A stretch of 64,000 nt of DNA from the NCBI RefSeq assembly GCF_014284175.1, contig NZ_JACOGA010000007.1, forward strand, positions 62,001-126,000. The letters are read 5' to 3'. The translations under genes were made by a program, and so were the position numbers. This document shows positions 1-9,999 of the stretch, one piece after another; positions within the stretch are counted from its first letter, which is position 1, and every line of letters starts with the position of its first letter. This DNA is from Affinundibacterium flavidum (GTDB lineage: Bacteria; Pseudomonadota; Gammaproteobacteria; Burkholderiales; Burkholderiaceae_D). The notes under the pieces are model-generated. The model saw only the letters and a program-made list of their open reading frames with translations. It searched no databases and was not told where the DNA came from.

Positions 1-3000
1 ACGCCGATATGGTTGGTGTCAATCCCGATATGATTTCTTTCGGTGCAAATATTCTTCTGTCCGATATATCTTTTAGTCGGACGTATGACGATCTCGTGAT
101 GAAAATAAAGGGAACAGCGGATCAACTGATTGTAAACCGATATTTTGCGCAAAATGTTACGAGTTCTGCCGCAGTCGAGATAATTAAATTTTCTGATGGC
201 ACTTTGCTTGGTATTGCGGATATTAAGAATCTATTGTTGCAACCGACTGACGATAGCGACAGGTTGGTTGGGTACGACTCAGACGACATTATCTTTGGTG
301 GGGCGGGCAATGATTACCTCTTTGGCGGCAATGGGAGTGACGTGCTGACTGGTGGTAGTGGGGCGGATATTTTGGCCGGAGAAAGTGGCAATGATAGATT
401 ATTTGGTGACGATGGGAACGATACGCTTTCCGGCGGAGACGGGAATGATAATCTTGAGGGCGGTGATGGAAACGATTCGCTCTATGGACAAGACGGTGAT
501 GACTTTCTAAAAGGTGGGTTGGGTGATGATTTTATTGATGGTGGTGTAGGGCACGACATTTATAGCTACGATTTAAATTCTGGTAACGATACATTTACTA
601 GTCGACCAGATAGCCTACTGCAATTTGGCGAAGGTATTTTGGCGTCGAATGTAACTGTAAGAAATGATGGATATAGTAATTTAATTTTATCCTTTAACGG
701 TAGCGCGAATATATTGACGATTGGCAATTATTTCCTCGCGAACCCAAATGAGTGGGCATTTTCTGCCATTAAATTTGCCACAGGAGAGGTGTGGCGTTAT
801 ACCGATATCAAAGCAAAATCATTAGTGGATGCCAGAACACAAGGGGATGACCTTATTTTTGGCACTAGCGATAATGAAATTATTAGTGGTGATGCAGGGA
901 ATGATCGTATTTATGGACGTGCTGGCAATGACACGATTGATGGCGGTATTGGTGATGATTTTCTAGATGGAGGCACAGGTAGTGATGTCTATAAATTCGG
1001 AAGACATTCTGGCAATGATATCGTTTGGGATATTACATCATGGCAGGACAACACGTTACCTGCGCAGAATATCGACACCATTTTGCTTGATGCGGGAATT
1101 ACGCTATCTGACATAAAATTATCTGTAGAAGGTCAGCAAGATTTGCTAGTTCACATATTGGGTACTGCGGCGACTCTTAGAATTAAAAATTATTATTTTG
1201 GCGGTGAAGTATCTAGTGATACGGTGGAGAGGATTCAGTTTGCAAATGGCACGGTTTGGGGAATGTCAGAAATTAATGCGCAATTAAATAAGGCGACTGA
1301 ATTGAGCGACATTCTTTATGGAACCGCCGTCAATGATACCGTAGATGGTTTAGGTGGCTCTGATCAAATTTACGGTAAAGATGGAAATGACACTCTCTTT
1401 GGCGGTGTAGGAAGTGATTTCCTTTATGGAGAAAATGGCGATGACACGTTAAGTGGTGGTGCAGATGCAGATTATCTGAGTGGAGGTGATGGAGGAGATA
1501 CACTCAATGGTGATGATGGCGATGATTCATTATATGGAGACGCGGGTAATGACGTTTTGAACGGTGGCAATGGGAATGACTACCTTTACGGAGAGAATGG
1601 TTCTGATTCCTATAAATTTGGTAGAGATTCTGGATACGACACACTTTTTGAGCGTGGTGAGAGTGGTGCTGATGTTGATGTCATTTTATTCGATGCTGGA
1701 ATTGCGCCAACTGACATCACCGCGTCTCGTTTGGGTAATACTGATTTGGTGCTCAGGATTAATGGTAGTGAAAGTAAATTAGAAATACGTGATTATTTTC
1801 AGCCGAATTATGTCGATGCAAGTTACGTTCGTGCTATCGAAAAAATTCAATTTTCTGACGGTACCATTTGGGATTACGAAACCGTAAAAGCTTTGATGCT
1901 CAAAGGCACGCCTGGGTACGATAACATTATTGGATTTAGTACTGATGATCTGTTAAATGGTGGATTAGGAAATGATAGCTTGGCCGGTGGCGCCGGTTCG
2001 GATACCTATAAATTCGACTTGAATTTTGGTGATGACGTCATTTTTGAAGAACCAAGTGCGGACGCCAATAGAATTATCTTTGGTGCGGGCATTCTGCCTG
2101 GCGACATTCTTGTTGGTCGTGATTTTAATGCGAATGATTTGTGGATGGCCTATAAGGATACCTCTAATATTATTCACGTGAAGAATTATTTTTCAAATGA
2201 ATTGAATGCCGAGGTTATTTCGACTATCAAATTTGCTGATAATACGATATGGAGTTTTAATGATATTAAGGCGAAAGTATTGATTGGTAATTCAAATAAT
2301 CCTAATGCATATGTCACGGGCTTTGCGACGGACGACACGTTAAGTGGCGGCTCGGAGACAAATTATTTCAACGGTATGGGCGGATCTGATACTTATTTGT
2401 TTGGCCGCAATTCCGGTGACGATAATATTATTGAATCTGAAGATTTATTGCCGAGTGTTGACGTATTGTTGCTTGACGCAGGGATCACGCCAAATGATAT
2501 TTTTGTGAAAGGAAGTGGCGTCAATTTGGAGTTAAGGATCAAAGGTGAATCATCAGTTTTACGTGTCGCTAATTTTTTTAACGAGTCATTCATTCAAAAT
2601 GGATTCAATTCAAGTTCACTTGAAAAAATTCAATTTGCTGATGGCACTGTTTGGAATATTAATGAAGTAAAACGACGGGCGGTGCTTGGAACCGATGAAG
2701 CAGATATGATCATCGGATTGAGCGGAAATGATGTCATCGTCGGTGGTAAAGGTGATGATTATCTCGCTGGTAAGTCTGGCGACGATATTTACTTGTTCAA
2801 TCGTGGTGATGGTATGGATGCCATCGAGAATCGTGATAGTGTCAATGCGATTGATACACTTAGATTCGGCGTGAATATACTTGAATCAGATGTAGTCGCG
2901 TATAAGACGATGTCAGGTGCGACAGGCAACCTTAATTTCAGGATTCGTGGATCCGATGATCAAATCATCATTTTGACTTATTACAGCCCGGATGAAACGA

Positions 3001-6000
3001 TCAATGGGGAACTGACAAATGCCAAGATTGATCTCGTCGAATTTAGTGATGGCGTTAAGTGGGATGCTTCGAAGATTCAATTGGCTGTCGAAAACAGTTT
3101 GACTAATCATGCGCCGACCATTGGCACCGTACTACCTGCGACTGTCTCCGCCGCAGCGAATACGTTGTTCAAGTTTGTTGTTCCCGTCAATGCTATGGTT
3201 GATACAGATCCTAGTGATAGTATTAGGTATAGCTTCGATGATCCACAGAATGGTGTTTATTTGCCCGAAGGATGGTTTTTCGATCGAGTAACAAGAACGT
3301 TGTCTGCGCAACTTCCTAAAGATGCTTCTGGAAGTATGGCGCTGACATTGATTGCTAAAGATGATTATGGTGTTGCGACTACGCAATCGTTCACGCTCAA
3401 TGTGACGCCTTATGTTAATCATGCACCAACATTAGTAACGGCAATTCCTGACCAAAATGTTCGGCCTAATGTGTCATTGAATTTTGTGATTCCTAGCAAT
3501 ACATTTGCAGATGTAGATTTTGGTGATGTATTAACTTATAAAGCGACGCTATCAAATGGAAGCGCTTTACCATCATGGTTGAAATTTGATGCAGTAAACA
3601 AGGTCTTCACTGGAAGTTCAGGTGTACTTGGAACTACAAGTGTTAAGGTTACTGCGAAGGATCAAAGCAATGCCACTGTCTCTGATGTATTTGATATTGT
3701 TATTGGCGTGCCAAATCAGACTTTAGTTGGAACGGCGGACGCTGATACACTTATTGGTGATCTAGGTAATGACATACTGACTGGCTTGACAGGTAACGAT
3801 GCCTTATCTGGAGCAGGGGGGAATGATGTTTATATCTTCAATCGTGGTGATGGGCAAGATACGATTGATAACCTTGACCTATTGACCGCGACAGATACAT
3901 TACGTTTTGCAACCGGGATTATTGATACTGATGTGCTGGCATTCAAGTCCGGTAATCATCTAGCGTTCAAATTAAAGAACAGTACCGATCAAGTCGTCAT
4001 TAGTAATTACTACGCGGCTAACACCACCATCAACGGACAAGCAGCCGATTACAAAATCGATAAAGTTGAATTCTCTAATGCGGTCAGTTGGAGTCAAACC
4101 ATGATACAAACCATGGTGGATCGTGCTACGAATAATAAGGCACCTACTTTGGGAACCGCCGTATCGAATCAAATCAGCAAAGTCAATATGGCTTATAGTT
4201 TTACCGTGCCTGCCAATACCATTGTCGATACGGATGTGGGCGACAGTGTTACGTATAGTCTGAAGATGCAAGATGGCTCGGCGTTACCAAGTTGGTTGAG
4301 CTTTAATGCGACGACACGTGTGATCTCGGGTACACCCGCTGTGAGCAATTTAGGTACGTTAAGTTTGACCTTGTGGGGCACCGATAATTACGGTTTAGCC
4401 TTAGGTCAAAACCTTACCATGACCGTCAATCCTGCTAATCGTGCACCCGTCTTGGCTGTCGCTTTGCCTGATCAGACTGCCACTCAAAGCACCGCATTTA
4501 CTTATACGATCCCTAGCAGCAGTTTTACCGATCCGGATGCTGGCGATACCTTAAGCTATAGCGCCACTTTAGCCGATGGTTCTGTTTTGCCCGTTTGGTT
4601 GAGTTTTAATGCGACGACCCGTGTGTTTAGTGGTACGCCGACCAGCGCAGGTACAATCAGCGTCAAAGTCACAGCTAAAGATGCGGGTAATCTCAGTGTC
4701 TCTGATGTGTTCGATGTGGTCATCAACGTCGCTAATCTAACGCTCACAGGCACCAGCGGAGCTGATACGTTAGTAGGCGGCGCAGGTAATGACACCTTAA
4801 GCGGATTAGCTGGGAACGATAAGCTCACCGGCAACGCTGGTAACGATGTCCTAGATGGCGGCGCAGGCACAGACACCCTGATCGGTGGTTTAGGTGATGA
4901 CACCTATGTGGTCGATGTTGCCACCGATGTCGTCACAGAAAACTTGAACGAAGGTATCGATACCGTCAAGAGTGGCGTTACCTTGACGTTACCTGCGAAT
5001 GTCGAAAATCTCATTCTCACCGGGACTACCGCCATCAACGGCACAGGCAATGCATTATCCAACACTATTACAGGCAACAGCGCCATCAATACCTTAGACG
5101 GTGGTGCCGGTGCTGATACTTTAATTGGCGGTGCAGGCAACGACATTTACGTGATCGACAATATCGGCGACCTCATTACCGAAAACAGTGGAGAAGGCAC
5201 CGATCAAGTCAATAGTAGTGTGTCGTACACGCTCGCTGCCAACGTAGAAAATCTGACTTTGACCGGAACGACAAGCATTAACGGAACAGGCAATGCGTTG
5301 GCTAACATACTCACGGGGAACGCGGGCAACAATATCCTAGATGGCGGCGCTGGCGCGGATACCATGACAGGCGGCGCAGGGGACGACATCTATATCGTAG
5401 ACAATACAGCAGACGTAGTCACTGAGGCGGTGAGTGCTGGTACTGACCTCGTGCAAAGTAGTATCAGCTACATTCTCGGCACCAACATAGAGAATCTCAC
5501 CTTAACTGGCAGCGCAGCAATTAATGCCACGGGCAATACCGTGGCGAATATCCTAGTCGGTAATAGCGGCAATAATATTCTCGATGGCGGCACAGGTGCG
5601 GATACCATGTCGGGTGGTGCGGGTAACGATATCTACCTCATCGATAACGCTAGCGATGTTGCGACAGAAAATACGGGCGAAGGTAATGATCAAGTCAAAT
5701 CCTCAGTGACCTACACACTGATCGCCAACCTAGAAGCTTTGCTACTGACCGGCACAACGGCCATCAACGGCACTGGCAACGCCCTAGATAATCTGTTGAC
5801 GGGAAACGCTGCAAATAACATTTTAAATGGTGCTAGCGGTAACGACATTTTGCAAGGCGTCGCAGGCGACGATACCTTGACCGACACTGCCGGCAATAAT
5901 ATCTTCGATGGCGGAGCAGGAATCGACGTCATTACCGCCGGCGTTGGCAATGACTTCATCGTCGGTGGCGTTGGTAACGATACGATTACGACGAGTACCG

Positions 6001-6578
6001 GAGCCGATGTGATCGCCTTTAATCGCGGAGACGGGATGGATGTTGTCAACGCCAGCACAGGTAAAGACAACACGCTATCGCTAGGCAAAGGGATTAAATA
6101 CGCCGACTTATTGTTCAAGAAATCGGGCAATGACCTGATCTTAGTCACAGGCACGAGTGAACAGGTCACGATGAAAGACTGGTACGCCAACGTCAACAAT
6201 CACAGCATCGCCAATTTACAGGTAGTGATTGAAGGCACGACGGACTATAACGCTGCATCGACTAATAAACTGAATAACAAAAAAATTGAGCAATTCAATT
6301 TTGATGGTTTGGTGACCAAGTTTGATCAGGCCAGAGCGGCGAATTCTTCATTGACCAGTTGGGCATTGTCTGCGTCGTTGTTGGAGTTTTATTTGAACAG
6401 TAGCGACACTGCTGCAATGGGTGGTGACCTTGCTTATCAATATGCGAAAATGGGCAACTTGTCCGGCTTCACGATGGCCCCTGCATTAAATCTCGTGTCA
6501 AATGCACAGTTTGGAACAGTGAACCAAACCTTGCAGCCTGTTGCTAATTTGAAGGATGCGACGGTTAGTTTGGTTTGA
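1..6578 (+). CDS. Giant RTX calcium-binding repeat protein (5' end outside window)
   Basis: The frame is open to the left edge, so the true start lies upstream; at least 2189 residues are visible from the first in-window ATG at 9. Residues (counted from that ATG) show blocks of GGxGxDxL nonapeptides near 90-180, 280-330, 432-530, 635-660, 765-790, 895-925, 1240-1275 and 1580-1615. These alternate with about 75-residue haemolysin-related modules ending in an I(Q/K)FxxGTxW-like motif. Four NxAPxL-type cadherin/He_PIG-like beta domains lie near 1034, 1137, 1376 and 1477. Four 81-residue repeats occupy 1615-1938. The C terminus, with a SDTAAMGGDLAYQY motif, resembles the end of betaproteobacterial RTX proteins and probably contains the type I secretion signal. 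The family is exported by an ABC type I system and folds on binding Ca2+ outside the cell; adhesin or S-layer-like roles are possible. No T1SS genes lie in the window. Confidence 0.9.
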   Translation, partial: ADMVGVNPDMISFGANILLSDISFSRTYDDLVMKIKGTADQLIVNRYFAQNVTSSAAVEIIKFSDGTLLGIADIKNLLLQPTDDSDRLVGYDSDDIIFGGAGNDYLFGGNGSDVLTGGSGADILAGESGNDRLFGDDGNDTLSGGDGNDNLEGGDGNDSLYGQDGDDFLKGGLGDDFIDGGVGHDIYSYDLNSGNDTFTSRPDSLLQFGEGILASNVTVRNDGYSNLILSFNGSANILTIGNYFLANPNEWAFSAIKFATGEVWRYTDIKAKSLVDARTQGDDLIFGTSDNEIISGDAGNDRIYGRAGNDTIDGGIGDDFLDGGTGSDVYKFGRHSGNDIVWDITSWQDNTLPAQNIDTILLDAGITLSDIKLSVEGQQDLLVHILGTAATLRIKNYYFGGEVSSDTVERIQFANGTVWGMSEINAQLNKATELSDILYGTAVNDTVDGLGGSDQIYGKDGNDTLFGGVGSDFLYGENGDDTLSGGADADYLSGGDGGDTLNGDDGDDSLYGDAGNDVLNGGNGNDYLYGENGSDSYKFGRDSGYDTLFERGESGADVDVILFDAGIAPTDITASRLGNTDLVLRINGSESKLEIRDYFQPNYVDASYVRAIEKIQFSDGTIWDYETVKALMLKGTPGYDNIIGFSTDDLLNGGLGNDSLAGGAGSDTYKFDLNFGDDVIFEEPSADANRIIFGAGILPGDILVGRDFNANDLWMAYKDTSNIIHVKNYFSNELNAEVISTIKFADNTIWSFNDIKAKVLIGNSNNPNAYVTGFATDDTLSGGSETNYFNGMGGSDTYLFGRNSGDDNIIESEDLLPSVDVLLLDAGITPNDIFVKGSGVNLELRIKGESSVLRVANFFNESFIQNGFNSSSLEKIQFADGTVWNINEVKRRAVLGTDEADMIIGLSGNDVIVGGKGDDYLAGKSGDDIYLFNRGDGMDAIENRDSVNAIDTLRFGVNILESDVVAYKTMSGATGNLNFRIRGSDDQIIILTYYSPDETINGELTNAKIDLVEFSDGVKWDASKIQLAVENSLTNHAPTIGTVLPATVSAAANTLFKFVVPVNAMVDTDPSDSIRYSFDDPQNGVYLPEGWFFDRVTRTLSAQLPKDASGSMALTLIAKDDYGVATTQSFTLNVTPYVNHAPTLVTAIPDQNVRPNVSLNFVIPSNTFADVDFGDVLTYKATLSNGSALPSWLKFDAVNKVFTGSSGVLGTTSVKVTAKDQSNATVSDVFDIVIGVPNQTLVGTADADTLIGDLGNDILTGLTGNDALSGAGGNDVYIFNRGDGQDTIDNLDLLTATDTLRFATGIIDTDVLAFKSGNHLAFKLKNSTDQVVISNYYAANTTINGQAADYKIDKVEFSNAVSWSQTMIQTMVDRATNNKAPTLGTAVSNQISKVNMAYSFTVPANTIVDTDVGDSVTYSLKMQDGSALPSWLSFNATTRVISGTPAVSNLGTLSLTLWGTDNYGLALGQNLTMTVNPANRAPVLAVALPDQTATQSTAFTYTIPSSSFTDPDAGDTLSYSATLADGSVLPVWLSFNATTRVFSGTPTSAGTISVKVTAKDAGNLSVSDVFDVVINVANLTLTGTSGADTLVGGAGNDTLSGLAGNDKLTGNAGNDVLDGGAGTDTLIGGLGDDTYVVDVATDVVTENLNEGIDTVKSGVTLTLPANVENLILTGTTAINGTGNALSNTITGNSAINTLDGGAGADTLIGGAGNDIYVIDNIGDLITENSGEGTDQVNSSVSYTLAANVENLTLTGTTSINGTGNALANILTGNAGNNILDGGAGADTMTGGAGDDIYIVDNTADVVTEAVSAGTDLVQSSISYILGTNIENLTLTGSAAINATGNTVANILVGNSGNNILDGGTGADTMSGGAGNDIYLIDNASDVATENTGEGNDQVKSSVTYTLIANLEALLLTGTTAINGTGNALDNLLTGNAANNILNGASGNDILQGVAGDDTLTDTAGNNIFDGGAGIDVITAGVGNDFIVGGVGNDTITTSTGADVIAFNRGDGMDVVNASTGKDNTLSLGKGIKYADLLFKKSGNDLILVTGTSEQVTMKDWYANVNNHSIANLQVVIEGTTDYNAASTNKLNNKKIEQFNFDGLVTKFDQARAANSSLTSWALSASLLEFYLNSSDTAAMGGDLAYQYAKMGNLSGFTMAPALNLVSNAQFGTVNQTLQPVANLKDATVSLV
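4851..5822 (+). repeat. Four in-frame 243-bp tandem repeats within the RTX gene
   Basis: Units start at 4851, 5094, 5337 and 5580 and the register ends at 5822, so each is exactly 243 bp (81 codons). Each unit starts LDGG(A/T)G(T/A)DT, continues through one or two RTX nonapeptides to a VENLxLTGTTxINGTGNAL-type segment, and ends near NIL(T/V)GN. The units are diverged, not identical at nucleotide level. They probably make stacked parallel beta-roll modules, and copy number could vary by recombination. Confidence 0.9.
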
Positions 6579-6589
6579 TTTTGATTGAA

Positions 6590-6627
6590 TCCGTAGATTG
6601 CTTCGTTTTATCGAGGCGATCTACGGA
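6590..6627 (+). terminator. Long hairpin after the RTX gene
   Basis: A 16-bp stem (two G-U pairs) closes a 6-nt loop of ttttat, beginning 12 nt after the RTX stop codon. The outer arms are tccgtagat and atctacgga. No T-run follows, so it is either an imperfect intrinsic terminator or an mRNA 3'-end stabiliser. Confidence 0.55.
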
Positions 6628-6859
6628 GTGAAACTTTGTCGTTTTTGAATTAAATGGGCAAGCAGAGTTTCGATATCTAAAACTGCTAATTTTTTCAAAT
6701 TGCATCGCAGTAATCTAAATAATCAGATCAATGCAGTATTATTTTTTCATGAAAATTACTCTCAAATAAACGTATTTAGAAAAGATTTTGGAAAGTTTTA
6801 TGTGAATACACAATCAAGCTAGGATTAAAATAAACGCTTTTAGTTAATCTGGAGCTTGC

Positions 6860-9016
6860 ATGTTGCCCGTCAAAATAATGTTACCTCGCGACCTGTGTCG
6901 CTGGTTTTTAGCAATGCTGGCAGTAGGCGCTTTGCTTAGCTTGGCAGCCTGCGGTGGCAATCAGGAAGCTGGAAACAAGACCGTATTCGCTGCTATGCCG
7001 CCACAGGCAGCGCCTGCTATGACCGATGTGCAGATTGTTAATGGTAAGCGGGAAAACTATACTGTTTCAAAAATTAGTATTGGCTACATCATCACGGATA
7101 TGCAAAATAATAGCGATATCGTAGTCGCCAAAAATAAAAAACAATTACGCTTTACTGACCTTACGGTGAATCTTGAAATCGGCGATTTAAGTACGCAAGT
7201 CAATGCAAATCAATTGCGTTCAATTATCGATTTGTATGTGGCATTTTTTAATCGTGTGCCGGATGCGGATGGTTTAGCTTACTGGTTGCAACAACTGAAA
7301 GCGGGTACTAGTTTAGATCAAATTTCAAATAGCTTCTATCGCGCCGCCATTCTCTATTCAGCGCAGACAGGTTATTCGTCTGAGATGAGCAATCAAGAAT
7401 TTGTAAAGATTATTTATAAGAACGTTTTGGGGCGGTCGGGTAGTTTTGCACCGAGCGATGCGGAAGTGAATTATTGGGCCGGAGAGTTGGTGCGTGGCGT
7501 CAGTAAAGGGAGCATGATACAAGCGATGTTGAACTCCGCACGAACTTTCTATAACGATCCCAAATGGAGTTTTGTTCCTGCCTTACTAGACGGTAAATTA
7601 CAGGTCGCAAAGTATTTTGCAGTGGAACATGGCTTGACTTATATCAGCCCTGAAGACTCCATCGTCAAGACAATGGCGATTGCCGCGGCAGTGACGCCAT
7701 CGGATACGAACAATGCACGTGCCTTGGTTCCGGTGAAAGACCTTACAACCAATCTCGCAGCAGCCCCGAGCTTTGAGAATGTTGCTGGAATTTGTACCCC
7801 AGCCGCAGAACGAGCCTGGGCGCGTGGGCACTTAGATGATGTCTATCTCTGGTACAAAGACATCGCAGAAACGCCACAAAATAAACTCATGGATGCTTCT
7901 ATTTATTTTGATAGCTTGTTAGTGCGGTCTAAGGATAGATTTAGTTTCGCGATACCTCAAAAGGAAATCGATGATTACTTTCAATCGGGTACCAGCTTTA
8001 GTTACGGCTATTCCTTGCAGCGTGAGGGGACACGTTTGCGGGTTCTTTTTGTTCAACCAGGGTCTCCAGCTGATTTAGCTGGCCTGAAACGTGGTGCTAC
8101 TATTGCCAGCGTAGACAATACGTCGTTAGCGCAGCCTGCCAATGATGATCAATATGCGGCGCTATATCCAAGCAAGGCCGAAACCCATACATTTAGCATT
8201 GTTGACTTGGATGGCATTACTGCACGTAATGTGCAAATGACGGCAGCCTCGATTGTCGACTCGCCTGTGCTTGAGTCTAAGATTTTGGTCGATCAAGGGC
8301 GAAAGATTGGTTACATAATGTTTAACGATCATATCCGCACAGCTGAGCAAGCACTAATCAATTCAATCAACTCTTTCCGTGAAGCGAGAGTGAATGATGT
8401 GGTACTCGATGTTCGCTATAACGGCGGAGGGTATCTCTATATAGCGAATGAATTGTCCGCCATGATAGGCGGGTACAGGACTGCCGGCCACATCTTTGAA
8501 ACTCTGACGTCTAACGATAAATATCAACAAAATGCTGACGAGTCCACCTCGTGGTTTTATTCTTACGATACTAAGAGTCAAGTATTGCCATGGTTGAATC
8601 TGCCGCGTGTTTTTGTCTTGACCAGCAGCCGTACCTGCTCTGCCAGCGAGTCGATCATTAACGGACTTTCACCGTTTTTAGAAGTGATCATCATTGGAGA
8701 AAACACATGTGGAAAACCATATGGTTTCTTTCAAACAAATAATTGCAATACTGCTTATTTCGCAATTGCTTTTTCTGGTGTGAACGAACTTGGTAAAGGC
8801 GATTACGTTAATGGATTCGCACCAACATGTCAGGTTGCCGATGATCTCGATCATTTATTAGGCGATCCGAATGAAAGGCGATTGAGTGCTGCTTTGCATT
8901 ACGCAAGGACGGGTAATTGTCCAGCCCCTTCAGGTTTTAGCCGCCTGGCGATGCCACCGTCACAAGCGGGCGAGCGCGATCCTTATCCATGGCGCAGGAT
9001 TCGTTTAGTGCAATAA
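6860..9016 (+). CDS. Lipoprotein S41 peptidase with DUF4214 and PDZ domains
   Basis: The 718-residue protein has a lipoprotein signal with lipobox LAAC (Cys at about residue 31), so it is probably membrane-anchored. Residues about 110-250 match DUF4214, with motifs LYVAFFNRVPDADGLAYW and IIYKNVLGR. A PDZ-like segment follows near 375-455 (PGSPADLAGLKRGATI). The C-terminal half is a tail-specific/CtpA-type S41 protease: DVRYNGGG near 512, CSASES with the presumed nucleophile Ser near 594, and GENTCGKPYG with Lys 25 residues later, as expected for the Ser-Lys dyad. DUF4214 is common in RTX and S-layer-like exported proteins. Its presence in a protease just downstream of a giant RTX protein suggests, as inference, processing or release of that protein. 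The genes are separated by 281 bp and a hairpin, so they are probably independent transcripts. Confidence 0.88.
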   Translation: MLPVKIMLPRDLCRWFLAMLAVGALLSLAACGGNQEAGNKTVFAAMPPQAAPAMTDVQIVNGKRENYTVSKISIGYIITDMQNNSDIVVAKNKKQLRFTDLTVNLEIGDLSTQVNANQLRSIIDLYVAFFNRVPDADGLAYWLQQLKAGTSLDQISNSFYRAAILYSAQTGYSSEMSNQEFVKIIYKNVLGRSGSFAPSDAEVNYWAGELVRGVSKGSMIQAMLNSARTFYNDPKWSFVPALLDGKLQVAKYFAVEHGLTYISPEDSIVKTMAIAAAVTPSDTNNARALVPVKDLTTNLAAAPSFENVAGICTPAAERAWARGHLDDVYLWYKDIAETPQNKLMDASIYFDSLLVRSKDRFSFAIPQKEIDDYFQSGTSFSYGYSLQREGTRLRVLFVQPGSPADLAGLKRGATIASVDNTSLAQPANDDQYAALYPSKAETHTFSIVDLDGITARNVQMTAASIVDSPVLESKILVDQGRKIGYIMFNDHIRTAEQALINSINSFREARVNDVVLDVRYNGGGYLYIANELSAMIGGYRTAGHIFETLTSNDKYQQNADESTSWFYSYDTKSQVLPWLNLPRVFVLTSSRTCSASESIINGLSPFLEVIIIGENTCGKPYGFFQTNNCNTAYFAIAFSGVNELGKGDYVNGFAPTCQVADDLDHLLGDPNERRLSAALHYARTGNCPAPSGFSRLAMPPSQAGERDPYPWRRIRLVQ

Positions 9017-9328
9017 ACGTAGGCCAGAATGAACGCGGAGTTTTGTCTCCTGCCAGTCTATGCACATCGCATATTCGTTGGAGAAGGTGAAGAATTGATA
9101 GCAACTTATCACCTTTGGTGAGATGTCTCTCTTGCTAATTAAAAAGTCGTTTCATTAAATTAAGGCCACTTATCGCGACTGTGTAAAAGTACGACGGTCG
9201 TGAGTTAGGGAAATAACTAGTTGTACTAAGATCTAAGAATTCGTGTAAATTCCAAGTTAAATGTGTGCACAAGTGCAATTTTATTTCTTGTGTTGATCAA
9301 ATAGCATACTTCTCAATTCAATTGTGAG
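9017..9328. other. 312-bp intergenic region
   Basis: No gene was recognised. Two competing short inverted repeats share one arm: aaggtga at 9084-9090 can pair with tcacctt at 9109-9115, or tcacc can pair with ggtga within 9109-9121. There is no T-run after either. The right part is AT-rich and probably carries the promoter of the DUF4124 gene, but no convincing -35/-10 pair was identified. Confidence 0.4.
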
Positions 9329-9946
9329 ATGGAAAAAACAAGCTTTTCTATTCTTGGTTTGCTGTGCGTGGTCGCGCTGAATGAGGCGAGGGCAGATATT
9401 TTTCGCTGTACGAATGCGCAAGGTAGGGTAGTGACTTCTGATCGACCGATTCCAGAATGTGTCAATCGTGGCATGAAAGTGTACTCTAACACCGGAAGAT
9501 TTAAGAATGATGTCGCCCCGCCTCTGAGCACAGAGGAAAAGCAAAAAAATGCCGCGGAAGCCGAACGCAAAAAGCGCGAAGAGTCGGAAGAGCAAGAACG
9601 TAAAAAAGAAGAACGTTACTTATTAGCGCACTACCAGAGTGAAGCAGATGTCGAAGCAGCTCGACAGCGCGCAGTGGATTCTCTCAAAGAGAAAAAACGA
9701 CTGGCAACTGAGCAATTAGATAGCTTGAGTCAACTCATCACGGGTTTGCAAGATGAACTAAATAAATCAAAAAAGACGACGCGAGAATTTGATTCGATTC
9801 GGCAGCGTGCTGACGATTTGTCCGCAAACGTGAGTAATACCCGCAGAGCGATCGCCTTTTACGAACAAGAAATTACCCGTACAAATCGTGATTACGACGA
9901 GACGCTCAAGCGATATCGTACTATCGTCAGTCGATCTCGCCGTTAA
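9329..9946 (+). CDS. Secreted DUF4124 coiled-coil protein
   Basis: The 205-residue protein begins with a short signal peptide (hydrophobic SILGLLCVVALN, likely cleavage after EARA). DUF4124 follows at about 22-70, with the family hallmarks of an early Cys (FRCTNAQGRVVTSDRPIPEC) and an aromatic-rich start. The rest, about 75-205, is a highly charged KKREESEEQERKKEE segment followed by a long predicted coiled coil. DUF4124 proteins are periplasmic and common in beta- and gammaproteobacteria; their biochemical role is not established. The ATG has only a weak ribosome binding site (gtgag), so the start is moderately certain. The gene converges on gshA with a 53-bp gap. Confidence 0.8.
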   Translation: MEKTSFSILGLLCVVALNEARADIFRCTNAQGRVVTSDRPIPECVNRGMKVYSNTGRFKNDVAPPLSTEEKQKNAAEAERKKREESEEQERKKEERYLLAHYQSEADVEAARQRAVDSLKEKKRLATEQLDSLSQLITGLQDELNKSKKTTREFDSIRQRADDLSANVSNTRRAIAFYEQEITRTNRDYDETLKRYRTIVSRSRR

Positions 9947-9999
9947 TCCCTTTTGCGTGGATTAACCGGCGCACTTTGAGTAAGCGTAACGCTATTTCC

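Noticed and set aside
1..6578. RTX nonapeptide-coding DNA considered as a CRISPR-like or satellite repeat
   Set aside because: All the repeats are in frame and code for GGxGxDxL calcium-binding motifs.
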